Part shown: piece by piece, positions 21,449-33,695 of the stretch
How the letters are laid out: the number at the start of each line of letters is the position of its first letter
How positions within the stretch are numbered: position 1 is the stretch's first letter
Origin: Benincasa hispida
Lineage: Eukaryota > Streptophyta > Magnoliopsida > Cucurbitales > Cucurbitaceae
Direction of reading: 5' to 3'
Length of the DNA stretch: 64,000 nt
NCBI RefSeq assembly: GCF_009727055.1
Contig: NC_052351.1
Coordinates: forward strand, 55,407,544-55,471,543
The notes under the pieces: model-generated
What the model saw: the letters and a program-made list of their open reading frames with translations, nothing else
What the model was told of the DNA's origin: nothing
Databases searched by the model: none
Translations under genes and position numbers: made by a program

Positions 21449-24400
21449 TGTTGCGAATGTCCTAAAATTCGCAGTTTGTAAATATTGTTAACATATTCTA
21501 TTTATCAATAAAAGTATTATTTATTAAGTATTTTATTCAATAAATTGTTATTGATATTGCATTCTGTTATAAAAACCAAATAAACGAATCCATGGCTATA
21601 ATATGAATACTTTAACTTTATGTGGCGACATAAAAGAGGATCAAGTTTTACTATATAGCCAAAATGGTCTAATATTCGTTTAATTCTAATTTGAATATTT
21701 CAAATTAACTTATCACGCTACTCTAGAGCTAATTCATTTACGAGCTAGTAGGGGGACCTCGCGGACCTATAGATCATGGGCTACAACGATTCGAGATTAA
21801 TCGGCTAAACTCATTAGACCGAACTAACCTCTATTCATTAACTAATGGGTGATTCCACTAAAGCCCATAGCTGAACTCCCGACACTGTAGATATATTATG
21901 TCCACTCGATATAACCATGATTAGTAAGTTAACCTTTCACAGGTTGTTCGTAATAATGGTTGGGTCAAATCTCTGTTTTACCCCTGAAATTACATCTTAT
22001 TCCTTAAGTCCCACTGATCCTCTAATGAACGATTGATTTGTGATCTAATCAAAAAATCGGATCCCTCTCGAGCCAATGAGAGGGTGAGGCCTTTTGTTCA
22101 AGACCCAGAGTCAGCACTTAAAAGAAACAACCTCTCTACTAACCCTAATCGGATAGGAGTGAATTCCGTCTTGCACCCTATGTCCCCAGCTCTTCATCCG
22201 GTCTATCCCCGAAATGGGAGGCTTATTGAACAGAGACGTTTGGTCTACTCTCATCGTTTGCAGATCAAAGGACAATCCCGAACAAACAGGAGTTCATAGT
22301 TAGCTCAGGATTAAGGTCAAGTAACCTAGGTCATCGCTTTGAAATAGTTAGTCTTAAATAGTAAACAATGTTATAAAGTAAGAATGACTGATTTTGTGGT
22401 CCGATCTTGTACAAAACTCATTATTACAAGACACCCCCACTTCTCATGTCATAACATGTACGAATTGGGATCACATTGTTTGTAGCACTTTACAACTCTT
22501 TGTAACAACTACAGAGTAGGCCACATCCAATCGTGTTACTAGTATAAAGCAACCAACCTTATTCATACTATAGATCATTTTGACTATTTACTCGAACACG
22601 ATCCACTTGTATGTCTCCACATAAAGTTCAAGTACTAATGTAATGGTCAATGGACTTTAGGTTTATTGGATTTCGAAAAAAATATTCAATAACAACTTAT
22701 TGAATTTTTAGAATAAGTTCTATTGTTTACAAACCACAAGTTTTAGGAAATAAAACCCAACATAAAGATGGATCAAGTTTGAGTAAATAGCCAAAAAGGT
22801 CTATAGTATATGAATAAGGTTCGGTACCTTATTCTAATAATACTATCGGACGCGGCCCACTTTGTAGGTAGTACAAACAATGTGATCTTGAATCATTCAT
22901 GTGGAGACATATGAGTGGGAGTATCCTATGTAATGAGTTTGTATAAGACTGGGACCAAGAAATAAGTTACTCTTACTTTATAACGTTGTTTATTGTTTAA
23001 GATTGACTGTTTCATATCCATGATCTAGGTAACTCGACCTGAATCATGAGCTAACTATGAACTCCTGTTTATTCAGAATTATCCTTAGATTTGCATAGAT
23101 GAGGGTTGGTTCAACAATACCGGCTCAATAAGCCTCCCATTTCAGAGGTAAAACCGGGTAGATAGTTGGAGACATAGGGTATAAGATGAAACTCACTCCT
23201 ACCCAATTTAGGGATAGTAGATAGGTTGTTCTCTTAAGTATTTATTCTAGGTCTTGAACATGGGCCCCACCCTCTGGTCTGAGAAGGACTTGGTTTAGTG
23301 ATTGGATCATAAACCAATTGTTCATTAGAGGATCGTGAGACTTAAGGAGCAAGATGTAATTTTGGGGGTAAAATAGTGTTTGACCCAGTCATTATTATGA
23401 ACCTGTGAAGGGTTGACTTATTAATTATGATTAAATAAAGTGGACAGAAATATATCTACAATGAGGAGAGTGCAACCATCGAGCTATAGTGGTGTGTCTC
23501 GGTGGTTAACGAATATTGATTAATTCGAATTAAAAAGTTTAGCCAATTAATCTCAAATCATTGGAGTTCATGATCTGTAGGTCCACAAGGTCTCTCTATA
23601 GCTCGTAAAACATTACACCTTGGATTAGGATATTGAATGATTTTAAAGTGTTAAAATTCAGTTTAGGGTTTCAATTTGAAGTGTTCAAATTTCAATTTAA
23701 GGTTTGAATATTGAAGTGTTCAATTTCAAATTAGGGTTTGGACAATTATATTCGATATAATTAAACGTTTGAATTTATCGAAATTAAACGTATTTGGAGA
23801 GTATTAAGATATTTAACTGTTGATTTAAATATTGTTTACATGAATCGAATTCATGCTTGAATTGGGTACCTTATTAATTTAAAATTTGATATTAAAATTT
23901 TTATTTAGTTAATTGATTAAATTAGTTTAATTAATTAATTAAAATTAAATCATTTTTCATTTTTAAATTAAATTTATGGAAATTGAATTAAGGTTTTAAA
24001 TTATTCTAAATTGAATTAATTTAGAAATTAAAAAATGAATTTGATAGTGAAAATTTCCAACTTTTGAAGTTGGTAGTGGAGTTTTCCACATTTTGACACT
24101 TTGCTCACTCACTTAGTGCTAATTGAGTTGTCAAGTAGCTTAAAGATTAAGTGCTTGCATGTTTTAACTAATTAAAAAGACTTCAACTTTCAGAATTGAA
24201 GTGAGCTTGCATGCTGAATTTCTGAAAATTCTTATTTTTGTGAAATTCTCTCAAACCCTCTCCCACCCACTTGAAAGTCCCTCTCAATTGAGAGTTTCCA
24301 CCACTCAATCCAAGACTGAGAATAGTAGAGATGCTCTTCTTGGTGGTTTACTAAGCATTTGGAGACTAAATTCGTAGAGTACAGTAAGAATCAAGAGGGA

Positions 24401-24500
24401 TTCTTCAAAGGTATAGATACTAAAAACCCTTTTACTTGAAATTTTTTTTTTTAAACATGCTTGTAACCCAAATTAGGTGTAACTATAGTGCTTAATTACC
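21449..24500 (+). repeat. B-family copia LTR with an inverted LTR piece inside
   Basis: Starts TGTTGCGAATGTCCTAAAA, matching the LTR of element B (25360), and runs to 21670. It then resumes at about 22760 and can be followed by eye to about 24500, where it fades near AGTGCTTAATTACC. No 5-bp target duplication is found. It probably is a solo or truncated LTR that entered the gypsy gag region. No gene. Confidence 0.7.
21671..22762 (-). repeat. Inverted LTR fragment
   Basis: Oriented opposite to the surrounding LTR. It contains TTCGAGATTAATCGGCTAAACT and ends at the right with AAAACCCAACA, the reverse complement of an LTR start. Its left end begins in mid-LTR (AATATTCGTTTAATTC). The 88-codon open stretch 22033-22299 inside it is chance. 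Confidence 0.7.
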
Positions 24501-25354
24501 ATCAGCCATGCCGCTCCTCCAGTTACCGTTCTTTCTTCCGGTCACGATCGTAGCCGTCATTTATCGTCATGAACTGCCATATTTTGCCGGAATCTTGCTT
24601 ATGGGTAAGAGTTGATTTATTTTGGGTAAGATTTAGGTATTTCTTTGAAGATTTTGGGTACTGCTTTGTTTTGGAATCAATTTGGTTAAAACCCATTGTG
24701 TTTGGACTTTCAGAATCAAGATTTGGAAGATTTTGGGATGTTGCTCATCAAGGAAGAGACCAATTTTTGGCAGAAAATTGTTAAAGTTTGGTAACTTTTG
24801 GGTAAGTAGTTGGTTGGTTATCTTTTGGATTAAGAGTAATTGAGGGGAAATTAAGTTATTAATTTATGTTCAGCTTGGCCAATTGAATTTAGTTTTGAAA
24901 TTAATTTTGGTTCGGCAGGTTCAGTTGGGAACATTTGGGCCAATTTGGGTATCTGGATTTAGACCCCAAAGGATTAATTTAAATTTTTGGATTCATTATT
25001 TTGGGTCATGGGTGTTAAATTAAAATATGTAATTTATGCTACAGGGTTCATTCAAGTATTCCAAATATTTTAAGAAGATTAATTACGTGGATTAAAATTT
25101 GTGACAAAATTTGAGGTAAGTAATCTTACTATAGAATCTTCTTTGTGCCAGACGATAAATTTAAGAATAATTTTGAGGATTCTAAGACTGTTTGCATCGA
25201 GATGCATAGAGATAAATAAACTAATCTTAATTATATTTTCAAGCATGTTATGAGTGCAAGCATGAATCAAAATTTTATATGATTTGCTAGAAGAACATTG
25301 AGCGTGATTATATGTATTTGCATGACTGTGGGACTTTATATTGTGATGCATGGT
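24501..25354 (+). repeat. Unclassified old repeat, left part
   Basis: AT-rich sequence with GGGTAAG and TTTTGGGTA words and no credible ORF (the 71-codon stretch at 24569 has no family look). With 45196-45725 and 61602-62400 it appears to be one older repeat into which elements B and D inserted. The GAGTATTTTGTACTCACTC and TTTTTTAGGTAAAAGTAGG stretches at 45598-45650 resemble ends of plant Ty3/gypsy LTRs. Classification is tentative. Confidence 0.4.
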
Positions 25355-25359
25355 TATGA
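25355..25359. repeat. Target-site duplication of element B, left
   Basis: TATGA immediately before the 5' LTR. The same five bases follow the 3' LTR at 45191-45195. Confidence 0.85.
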
Positions 25360-27269
25360 TGTCGGGAATGTCCTAAAACTCGCAGTTCGTAAATATTATT
25401 AACATATTCTATTTACCAATAAAAGTATTGTTAAGTATTTTATTTAATAAATTGTTATTGCTATTGCATTTTGTTATAAAATTCCAATTAACGAATCCAT
25501 GGCTATAATATGAATACTTCAACTTTATGTGGTGACATAAAAGTGGATCAAGTTTTAGTATATAGCCAAAATGGTCTATAAGTATATGGATGAGAATGGG
25601 TACCTCATCCTGGTGACACTATTGGATACAGCTCATTTTGTATACTGATACAAATGATGTGATCCCAAAACCATTCATCTGTAGACATGTGAGTCGGGGC
25701 ATCCTATGCAATAAGTTTGGATAAGACCAGACCTCGAAATAGTTACTTTTCTTTATAACGACCATTTACTATTAAAATTGACTATTTTAAAATTTAATGA
25801 CCTAGGGTAACTCGATCTTAATTCTGAGCTAATTATGAACTCCTTTTTATTCGAGATTATCCTTTGATCTACATAAGTGAGAGTAGTCCAACAACATTGC
25901 TCAATATGCCTCCCATTTTGAGGATAAGACTGGATAGATAGCTGGGGACATAGTTCTACAAGATAGAATTCACTCTTACCCGACTTAGGGTTAGCAGATA
26001 GTCTATTCTCTTAAGCATTGTTTCCTAGTCTTGAACAACGGGCCCCTCTCTCATGATCGAGAGAGATATGGTTTATTAATTGGACTATAAACCAATTGTT
26101 CAGTAGAGGATCAATGGGCGCTTAAGGAGCAAGATGTATTTTTAGGGGTAAAATGGTAATTTTAACCTAGTTGTAAATACGAACAACTTGTGAAGCATCG
26201 ACTTACTAATTTTGGTTAAAATGGACAAAAATATATCTACAGTGAAGAGAATGCAATTATCGAGTTATAGTGGTGTGTCTTGGTAGTTAACGAATATTGA
26301 TTAATTCGATCTAAAGAGTTTAGTCAATTAATCTCAAATCGTTAGAGCTCATGATCTATAGGTTCATAAGATCCCTCTACTAGCTCGTAAAATTATATCT
26401 TGGATTAGTGAATTGTGCAGATTTGAAATGTTCAAATTCGAAATTAGAGTTTTGAATTTAAAGTGTTCAAATTCAATTAAGGTTTTAATTAATTGTATTT
26501 GATACAATCAAAACGTTTAATTTTGTTTAAATTGAACAAAATTGGAGAGTTTAAAACATTTAAATATTAAATTATATGAATAGGATTCATGTCTAATTAG
26601 ATGCCTGATTAATTTAATATTTGATATTAAATTATTATTTGATTAATTAATTAAATTAGTTTAAATTCATTATTTAAATAAATAAAACATTTTTTCATTT
26701 ATTGAAATTCAAACTCATATTTGAATTTACAATATATATATATAATTTCACTGAAAATTAAATGGAAATGAAAAACTGGAAAATTGGAAAAAAAAAATGA
26801 TTTTCCAAGTTGTTCCTTAAGTTGGAGTGGCTTCACCTAAATCAACCACATTTCTCACTTAGTGCTAATTGAAGTGTCAATTAGCAGCTAAGTTAGTGTT
26901 TGCATGAATAGAGTTGATAAATAAGTTGAATTTCAGCTTTGATTCATTCATGCTGCCGCAAATTTGAAACCCTCTCTCCATCTCTCAAACCCTCTCCAAC
27001 TCTTCACATAATTGGCTCTAATTCTAAGTTCCACCTCTCAAATCCAAGTTAGAGAATAGGAGAGAAGTTCTTTATGGTGGTCCACTGAAGATTTGGAGAT
27101 CAAATTCACAGAGAGGAACAAGAATCAAAGTGTTTCATCAAAGATAATTGTATTCTTGAGACCTACTTTAGCATAAAAAAATTTTGCATGCTTTTAAAAC
27201 TGAAATTAAATGTAATTAAAGTGCTTATTGATTTTGATTTCTTCCGCTGCATGTTAGTTTACTCTATTA
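25360..27269 (+). repeat. 5' LTR of element B
   Basis: 1910 bp starting TGTCGGGAATGTCC and ending TTACTCTATTA. It aligns by eye along its whole length with 43300-45190. Confidence 0.88.
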
Positions 27270-27270
27270 A

Positions 27271-27283
27271 TTGGTATAAAAGT
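27271..27283 (+). other. Degenerate primer-binding site of element B
   Basis: TTGGTATAAAAG just after the LTR, compared with the usual TTGGTATCAGAG. The third part has mutated. Confidence 0.65.
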
Positions 27284-29091
27284 AAAATTTAAGCACTAAA
27301 TTATCGTTAATTTGAGTTTGGTGGGTGAATTTCTAAGATTACATGTTTCTGTGACTGATATGGTTGGCTATAGATTTCTCTTTAATTATGAAGTTTAGTA
27401 TGTAACTAGCTCTTGTTTGATGAGCTTATATATGTGCTCTAGAGTCAATAGAGTTGAAATTAAGCTGTAATTGAAGATTGAAGCAAGCAAGGTCTGTAGC
27501 AGAAATCTGGACTGAAGCTACTGCCCTCGTAGCATCGCAATGTTGTTCAGAAAGCATCACGACGTTATTCATCTTGGAGCCCGAGGCATTTCAACGCTGG
27601 GATGAATCGTCGTGACGTTGTTCATCCTAGCCCAAAAAGGCGCGCGTGATGGAACCGGTTCATTGGAAGAAGCCGGTTTGACCAGTTTGGTGACCTGTTG
27701 ACCAGTTCAGCACATTTTGGTCCCGTTCAGCCTTTTTTGGAGCATTTGGAGGCTGGATCGGATCGGGTCAAGCGGTCAGATCCTTTTTGGAGCTGTCTCA
27801 TGTTTGTGCATATAGTATGCCATTTAGATTTAAAATCCCACCATACGAAAGCATGTTGCATGCATAATATTATGTTATAATACATAGTATGCATGTTTAA
27901 GGTTTCTTAAAATTAACATAAGTGTTATGTTATTTTTTAATATCTTTGATGTATGTTATGGATGGAAAGCATGTCTACTGTTTTATAAGTTGTTGTAAAA
28001 TTGCATTAGACATTAAAATTCATAACAAAGATAAACAGCATGCTCACTTAAGTTAACAACTTGTTTTAATAATTAAAATAGGTCGTTATTTTATAAAATT
28101 CAATTCCAAACTCAATCGATTCATAATCCTGTCTTAGGTTGGAGGTATTTAAGTTGACAGTTTACGTAATACCTGCTACCTAGGGATTATGACCAAAATG
28201 TTGAGCATTGTTAACCAGTTTTATGAGCTTGCATGAGCAGTGTGAGGTTTTAAAATTGGTTTAACACCTAGACATCGTAGGTTAAAATCCAAATATAAAC
28301 ATTATACTTAGATAAACAACATAGACTTAGGTTGTTTAAATTACTCTAAATGTACCTAAGTAAAAGAATACCCAAACATTTAGAACATTTCAGTGGGAGA
28401 TTAACAATATATACGATATATTATTTTTAGCTCTCACGTCCCCAAGAGTTCACACCATGAGATCCATGCTCGGCTTCGTGTCACTTTTACCGCCACTGCT
28501 TTATTCAGAAAGTGTTTGCATGGGTCAATAACAAGGTGAATGAGGGAAGTAGTTCATAGTAAGTGGGTGAAGGAAATGTGTCAACATATCCTACAGTCTC
28601 TTCCATTAGTTTGAACCATAAGATTCTTATGTTGCACCTGCTGTCGTTTTTAGGTGGCACTAGCTAGTCGTTAACCACAGTGATCCCCTCGGAGGGTTGT
28701 AACATAGGATTCGGAATTACTTAAGCTTCAGAAATGAATAGGGTTTTATGGTTCCGTCTTGAACATTGTCTTCCAATTCAGGGGCATGTTCATACCATTC
28801 TATAAAATCTGAAAATGATGGGTCACACTTACAAAAGTTACTAAATGTTAGTAAAGTTCTTGACCGAAAATGGTAACCAAACAACTATAGAAATAAGAGT
28901 TATACTGGATATAGTATTTGGTTAAGATTGTCTTGCTTCAGTGAAAGAATATTTGATTGCCCCTCGGTAGCATCTATTCTAACTCACTAAAATATAGTTG
29001 CAAATAAATAAAGAAATATGGGTACTTTATTACTTTTGCTAAAATTGGATTTAGATGCATAAGTTCAATAGAATTTGTTTATTTTCCAGCA
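27284..29091 (+). other. Leader of element B
   Basis: About 1.8 kb without a convincing ORF. At 27520-27640 there are repeated CATCACGACGTT and CGTCGTGACGTTGTTCAT words. From about 28060 it has the block shared by all four copia elements: GGAGGTATTTAAGTTGACAG at 28141, GATCCATGCTCGGCTTCGTG at 28461, and GGTGAATGAGGGAAGTAG at 28535. Confidence 0.7.
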
Positions 29092-29990
29092 ATGTCAAAC
29101 TCGATTATACAACTTCTTACTTCTGATAAATTCAATGGAGAAGGGTACCCTAACTAGAAATCGAACATAAACACAATACTAGTGGTTGACGACTTGAGGT
29201 TTGTTTTAACAGAGGAATGTCCTCCTCTTCCCAGTTCAAACGCAAACCGAAATGTCAGAAAACCTATGATAAATGGGATTGGGCTAATGAGAAGGCGAGA
29301 GCCTGCATCTTGGTAAGCATATTTGATGTGCTCAATAAGAAACATGAAGCCATGCCCACTGCCCATGAGATTATGGCACCGTTACAAGAGATGTTCGGGC
29401 AACCATCATCTTCGTTACGACATGAGGCTATAAAATATGTTTATAACTCACGCATGAAAGACGGGACCAATTTTAGAGAGCATGTCCTAGGCATGATGGT
29501 CCACTTTAACATTGCGGAAGCTCACACCACTATCATAGATGAGACTAGTCAAGTTAACATGATCTTGGAGTCTCTTCTGAAGAGCTTCTTGACTTTCCGA
29601 ACTAATGTTGTAATGAATAAAATTGATTACAACCTGATTACTCTACTGAATGAACTCCAAACTTATCAATCGATGATGAAATTGAAAGAAAGTGAAGCAA
29701 ATGTTGTTTCATAGAAAAATTTCTGAAAGGATCCTCTTCGGGAATGAAACCTTTAGACAAAAGAATCTACCCCTTCCTCTTCTAAAGATAAAAGTATCTA
29801 AATGAAGAAAAAGGGAAAAGGGATGAAGAAACCAGCTACTAAGAAAACCAAAACTCCTAAAGGAAAATGTTTTCATTGTGGAGACGCAACTGCCCGAAAT
29901 ATCTTGCTGAAAAGAGGGCTGAAAAGGCAAATAAAGGTAAATCAGATTCACTTGTAATTGAAACATGCTTAGTGGAAAGTTCTCACTTAA
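29092..29990 (+). pseudogene. Copia gag, element B
   Basis: Starts MSNSIIQLLTSDKFNGEGYPN and then a stop where Trp is expected (TGG to TAG). After a frame change near 29217-29250, an open stretch runs to 29714 with the capsid-like UBN2/Retrotran_gag_2 domain: YDKWDWANEKARACILVSIF, HEIMAPLQEMFGQ and LLNELQTYQSMM. The zinc-knuckle region at 29866-29920 keeps GKCFHCGD but then loses its spacing (NCPKYLA follows directly). Gag would form the particle core. This copy cannot. Confidence 0.85.
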
Positions 29991-31558
29991 TCTAGATAGT
30001 AGGTTCAGAAGCCACTAACCATGTTTGCACTTTTCTATAGGAAACTAGTTCTTGGATTCAACTCTCAGATAATGAAATGACTTTCAAAATGGGAACAAGA
30101 GAAGTCATTTCAGCTAAAGCAATGGGAGACATCAAGTTATAGTTTGGAGACTCTTTCATTTTGTTAAAGAATGTATATTATGAACCTAAAATGAAGAGAA
30201 ACTTGATCTCCATATCTTGTCTACTATAAAATAGGTATAAAGTATCTTTTGAAATCAATCAAGTGTTCGTCTTTTCAAGAGGTGTTCATATTTGTTTTGC
30301 TTGACTTGAAAATAACTTGTATATATTAAAACCAACTGAAGCAAAATCCTTCTAAATATAGAGATGTTTAAAACGGCAGAAAATCAAAATAAAAGACAAA
30401 AAATTTCTCCTAATGCCAATCTTTGGTACCTCAGACTTTGTCACATAAATCTCAACAGGATTGAGAAATTGGTAAAAAACGGTCATCTAAATCAGTTAGA
30501 AGACAATTCATTACCTCCATGTGAATCATGTCTTAAAGGTAAAATGACAAAAAGATCTTTCGTTGGAAAAGGTTTTCGTGCCGTGGAACCCCTAGAACTT
30601 ATACATTCAAACCTTTGTGGTCTGATAAATGTTAAACCTCGAGGTGGATATATGTATTTTGTCGATTTTGTTGATGACTATTCAAGATATGGCTATATTT
30701 ACTTAATGAGTCACAAGTTTGAAACTATTGAAAAGTTCAAAGAATTTAAGACAGAAGTAGAAAACTCATTAGGTAAAAGAATTAAAACATTTCGATCAGA
30801 TCGATGGTGGTGAGTATATGGATTTACAATTCCAAAACTATTTAGTAGATCGATGGTGGTGCAGAAAGAAGAAATCGAACCTTGTTAGACATGGTTCGTT
30901 CAAAGATGAGTTATGCTCAGTTACCTCAATCCTTTTGGGAGTATGCAGTACAGACTGTTGTATATATTCTGAACATGGTTCTTTCAAAAAATGTTTCAGA
31001 AACACCATATGAGTTATGGAGAGAACGTAAAAGTAGTTTACGTCACCTTAGAATCTGGGGATGCTCGACACACGTGTTGGTGCAAAACCCTAATAAATTA
31101 GAACGACGTTTAAAATTATGCCTATTTTTAGGATACCCTAAGGAAACAGAAGGTGGATTATTCTATGATCCCAAAGAAGATATAGTATTTGTATCAACAA
31201 ATGTATGTTTTTTGAAGAAGATCATATGAGGAATCATCAACCTCGCAATAAACTAGTATTGAATGAAATGACTAAAGATACTACAAACAAATCAACAAAA
31301 GTTGTTGATCAAGCTAATCCATCTACAACAGTTGTTGCCCCATCACATCTTTCTCAAGAGTTAAGAATACCTCGACGTAGTGGGAGGGTTATTCATCAGC
31401 ATGACCACTACATGGGTTTAAAAGAAACTCAGGACATCACACCTGATGATGACCTAGAGGATCCATTGACCTTTAAACAGGCAATGGAAGATATTGATAG
31501 GGAATAACGGATAAAAGCCATGGACATTGAAATGGAGTCAATGTACTTTAATAATAGA
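29991..31558 (+). pseudogene. Copia protease and integrase, element B
   Basis: The protease active site, expected WILDSGASNHVC, reads stop-IVGSEATNHVC, so the catalytic Asp is gone. From 30364 an open stretch carries the pre-integrase finger (LWYLRLCHINLNRIEKLVKNGHL, CESCLKGKM) and integrase core. The first catalytic Asp is Asn (HSNLCG), the second is present (RSDR), and the Glu is present (AERRNRTLLDMV in a shifted frame). About 20 residues between them are deleted at 30820-30860, where AGATCGATGGTGG occurs twice. The sequence after 31205 is the linker before RT (LSQELRIPRRSGRVI). Confidence 0.85.
31334..31550 (+). repeat. 217-bp direct repeat, left copy
   Basis: From GTTGCCCCATCAC to ATGTACTTT, the integrase-RT linker of element B. 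It aligns gap-free with 41484-41700, with 13 differences counted by eye (about 94 percent identity). It lies just left of nested element C. Confidence 0.9.
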
Positions 31559-33680
31559 TGTCGGGGTTGATGCCCTAAAGTCTCGTGTCCTGTAGTTTGT
31601 AAATAGCTTGTACGGACGCTTGTGTTGTTAATATATGATATTTACTTCACATTTGGGATTTTTACTCAGTTGCTTGTTTTATTTGCTTTACCACAAAAAC
31701 CAATAAACATAAAATCCCTGGTTATCTGTATGTGACTCAAGCATGTATGTAGTGACATACAAGTGGATCATGTCTTGAGTGATAACCAAAATGGTCTGTA
31801 GTATATGGATATAGGAGGGAAACCTTATCCTTGTAAAGCTACGGATGAGGCCCGCTTTGTGGAATGGTCACAAGTGTTGTGACTTGTCACAGATAGTCTG
31901 ATCCTGATCATTCGTGTTGGGGACATGCGAGCAGGGGCATCCTATACAAAGAGTTTGTATAAGACCTAACCACGAAATATTAACATCTCGTTATATAACA
32001 CCGTTCATGACAGAGATTTCACTTCACTAGGATGACTATAGATAACATGACCTCAATCCTGAGTGAGTTGAGAACTCTTGCCTTTGAGGGCAGTCCTTTG
32101 ATTTGTATGGATGCAAGGTACCAGGTCACCGATTCAAACCTACCATTTTGGGGATTCATCTGATTTGGGAGCTGAAAACTCAGCTACATAAGATGGAATT
32201 CACTCTTTCCCTGAGGCAGGGGTTAGTAGATAGATAGCTCCCTTAAGGGCTGATTCCGGGGCTTGAACGATCTGGCGCCACACATCTTCTCTTGGCCCAA
32301 GAGGTGTTCACACATAGTTGGAGTATGTTGTATTGTTACTTAGAGAAATCAGTGGTACTTAAGAAGTGAGATGTAACTATAGAGGCAAAATGATAATTTG
32401 GCCCAACTGTACTTACGAGCATCTGTGAAGTGTCATCGTACTCATGATTAGTTATATCCAATGGACATAGAAATATATCTTTAGTAAGTAGAGTTCAGCT
32501 GTTGGTCTTTAGTGGAATGCCAGATAGTTAACGGATGGTGGATCTCGTGGCTAAAGAGTTTAGTCAGCTATTCTCGGACTGTTGAAGCTTCAACCCACAG
32601 GTCCATTAGATCTCCTGGGTAGCTTGGATAAAGTTGAGAACCAGTGTTTGGGTTAATTTGAAATGTTCAAATTGACAAGAGGAAGTTCGATTATATATGA
32701 TATAATTGAACTGGTTAATTATATATGATATAATTGGCTAAATGTATAAGATACATTATTTTGGAGGAAATTAAATATAAATATGATTTATATCAAGTAG
32801 AGGAGAAAATAATATAGTATATATGTGATATCAAACTATAGGATAAAAATATAATATGATTATATTAATTAATTAATTAATTGGTTAATTATATGATAAT
32901 TAAGCCAATTTTAACGTTTGGACGTGGTTTAGTGGGAATGAGTCGGTTATTGTAACCGATGAAATAAAAAATGAAATCATTTCATTTTTTAAGAACCCGT
33001 TCGTCAATCATCCAAAGGAATTCGTGAGAGCGCGCTGGTGTTTTGTAAACGATCACTTAAAGAAACGAGAGCCTATACAATAGTCGCCTCTCCGCCTAAA
33101 CGATCACACACTGTCGCCTACACGATCGTATAGCTTCTCTAAACGATCGTATAATGTGTCGATTTTGCGAAACAATCATATATCTTTTCCTAAACGATTG
33201 TTCGATAAATCCTACACGATCATGTAGCTTCTCCTAAATGATAAGCATTCTGCTATGCGATAGCATCTTTTTCCCTTCCAATTGCTTATCGCCTACACGA
33301 TTCATGTTTCCTCCTTCCTCTACCAAATTCACCAAAGACCACGCTTTGGGTTCTCACTCCAAGAATACCCAGGGCTCTTTTCTGGTGGTGTCGTCCCCAC
33401 AACGTTCGTGTCTGCGGTTGTCCGTGCTGCTGGAGTCGATGCTTCCGTTGGGCGTTGGTAGATCGCGTGGAGGTTTTCTGCTGCTTTGAGTGCTGAACTG
33501 TGAAGAACGTCTTCAACTGGTATGGCACTCATTCCCTTGTTATTTTTTTGTTCATAGCATGTCGATAATTACTTGTTGTTTGCATAACTGTTTGTATGAA
33601 TGTATAATCTGTATTTCGGTCACGGTGAGCTCGAAGCGATCCGAACGTGCTCATGGAACTCTTCGGTAAGAGATCCTTTA
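31559..33680 (+). repeat. 5' LTR of element C
   Basis: Starts TGTCGGGGTTGATGCCCTAAA and ends AAGAGATCCTTTA. From 33040 to 33300 it has a cluster of TAAACGATC and CACGATCGT words. The open stretches on either strand at 33238-33532 lie in this LTR and are not genes. Its partner is 39314-41483. Confidence 0.88.
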
Positions 33681-33682
33681 AT

Positions 33683-33695
33683 TGGTATCAGAGCC
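33683..33695 (+). other. Primer-binding site of element C (tRNA-Met)
   Basis: TGGTATCAGAGCC, two bases after the LTR end. This is the unmutated plant copia form. Confidence 0.9.

Noticed and set aside
24569..24784. 71-codon frame rich in Phe/Trp/Gly
   Set aside because: It sits in an AT-rich old repeat with GGGTAAG words, with no domain and no support.
33238..33532. Three overlapping open frames on both strands
   Set aside because: All are inside the 5' LTR of element C, and the equivalent LTR at 39314-41483 breaks them.
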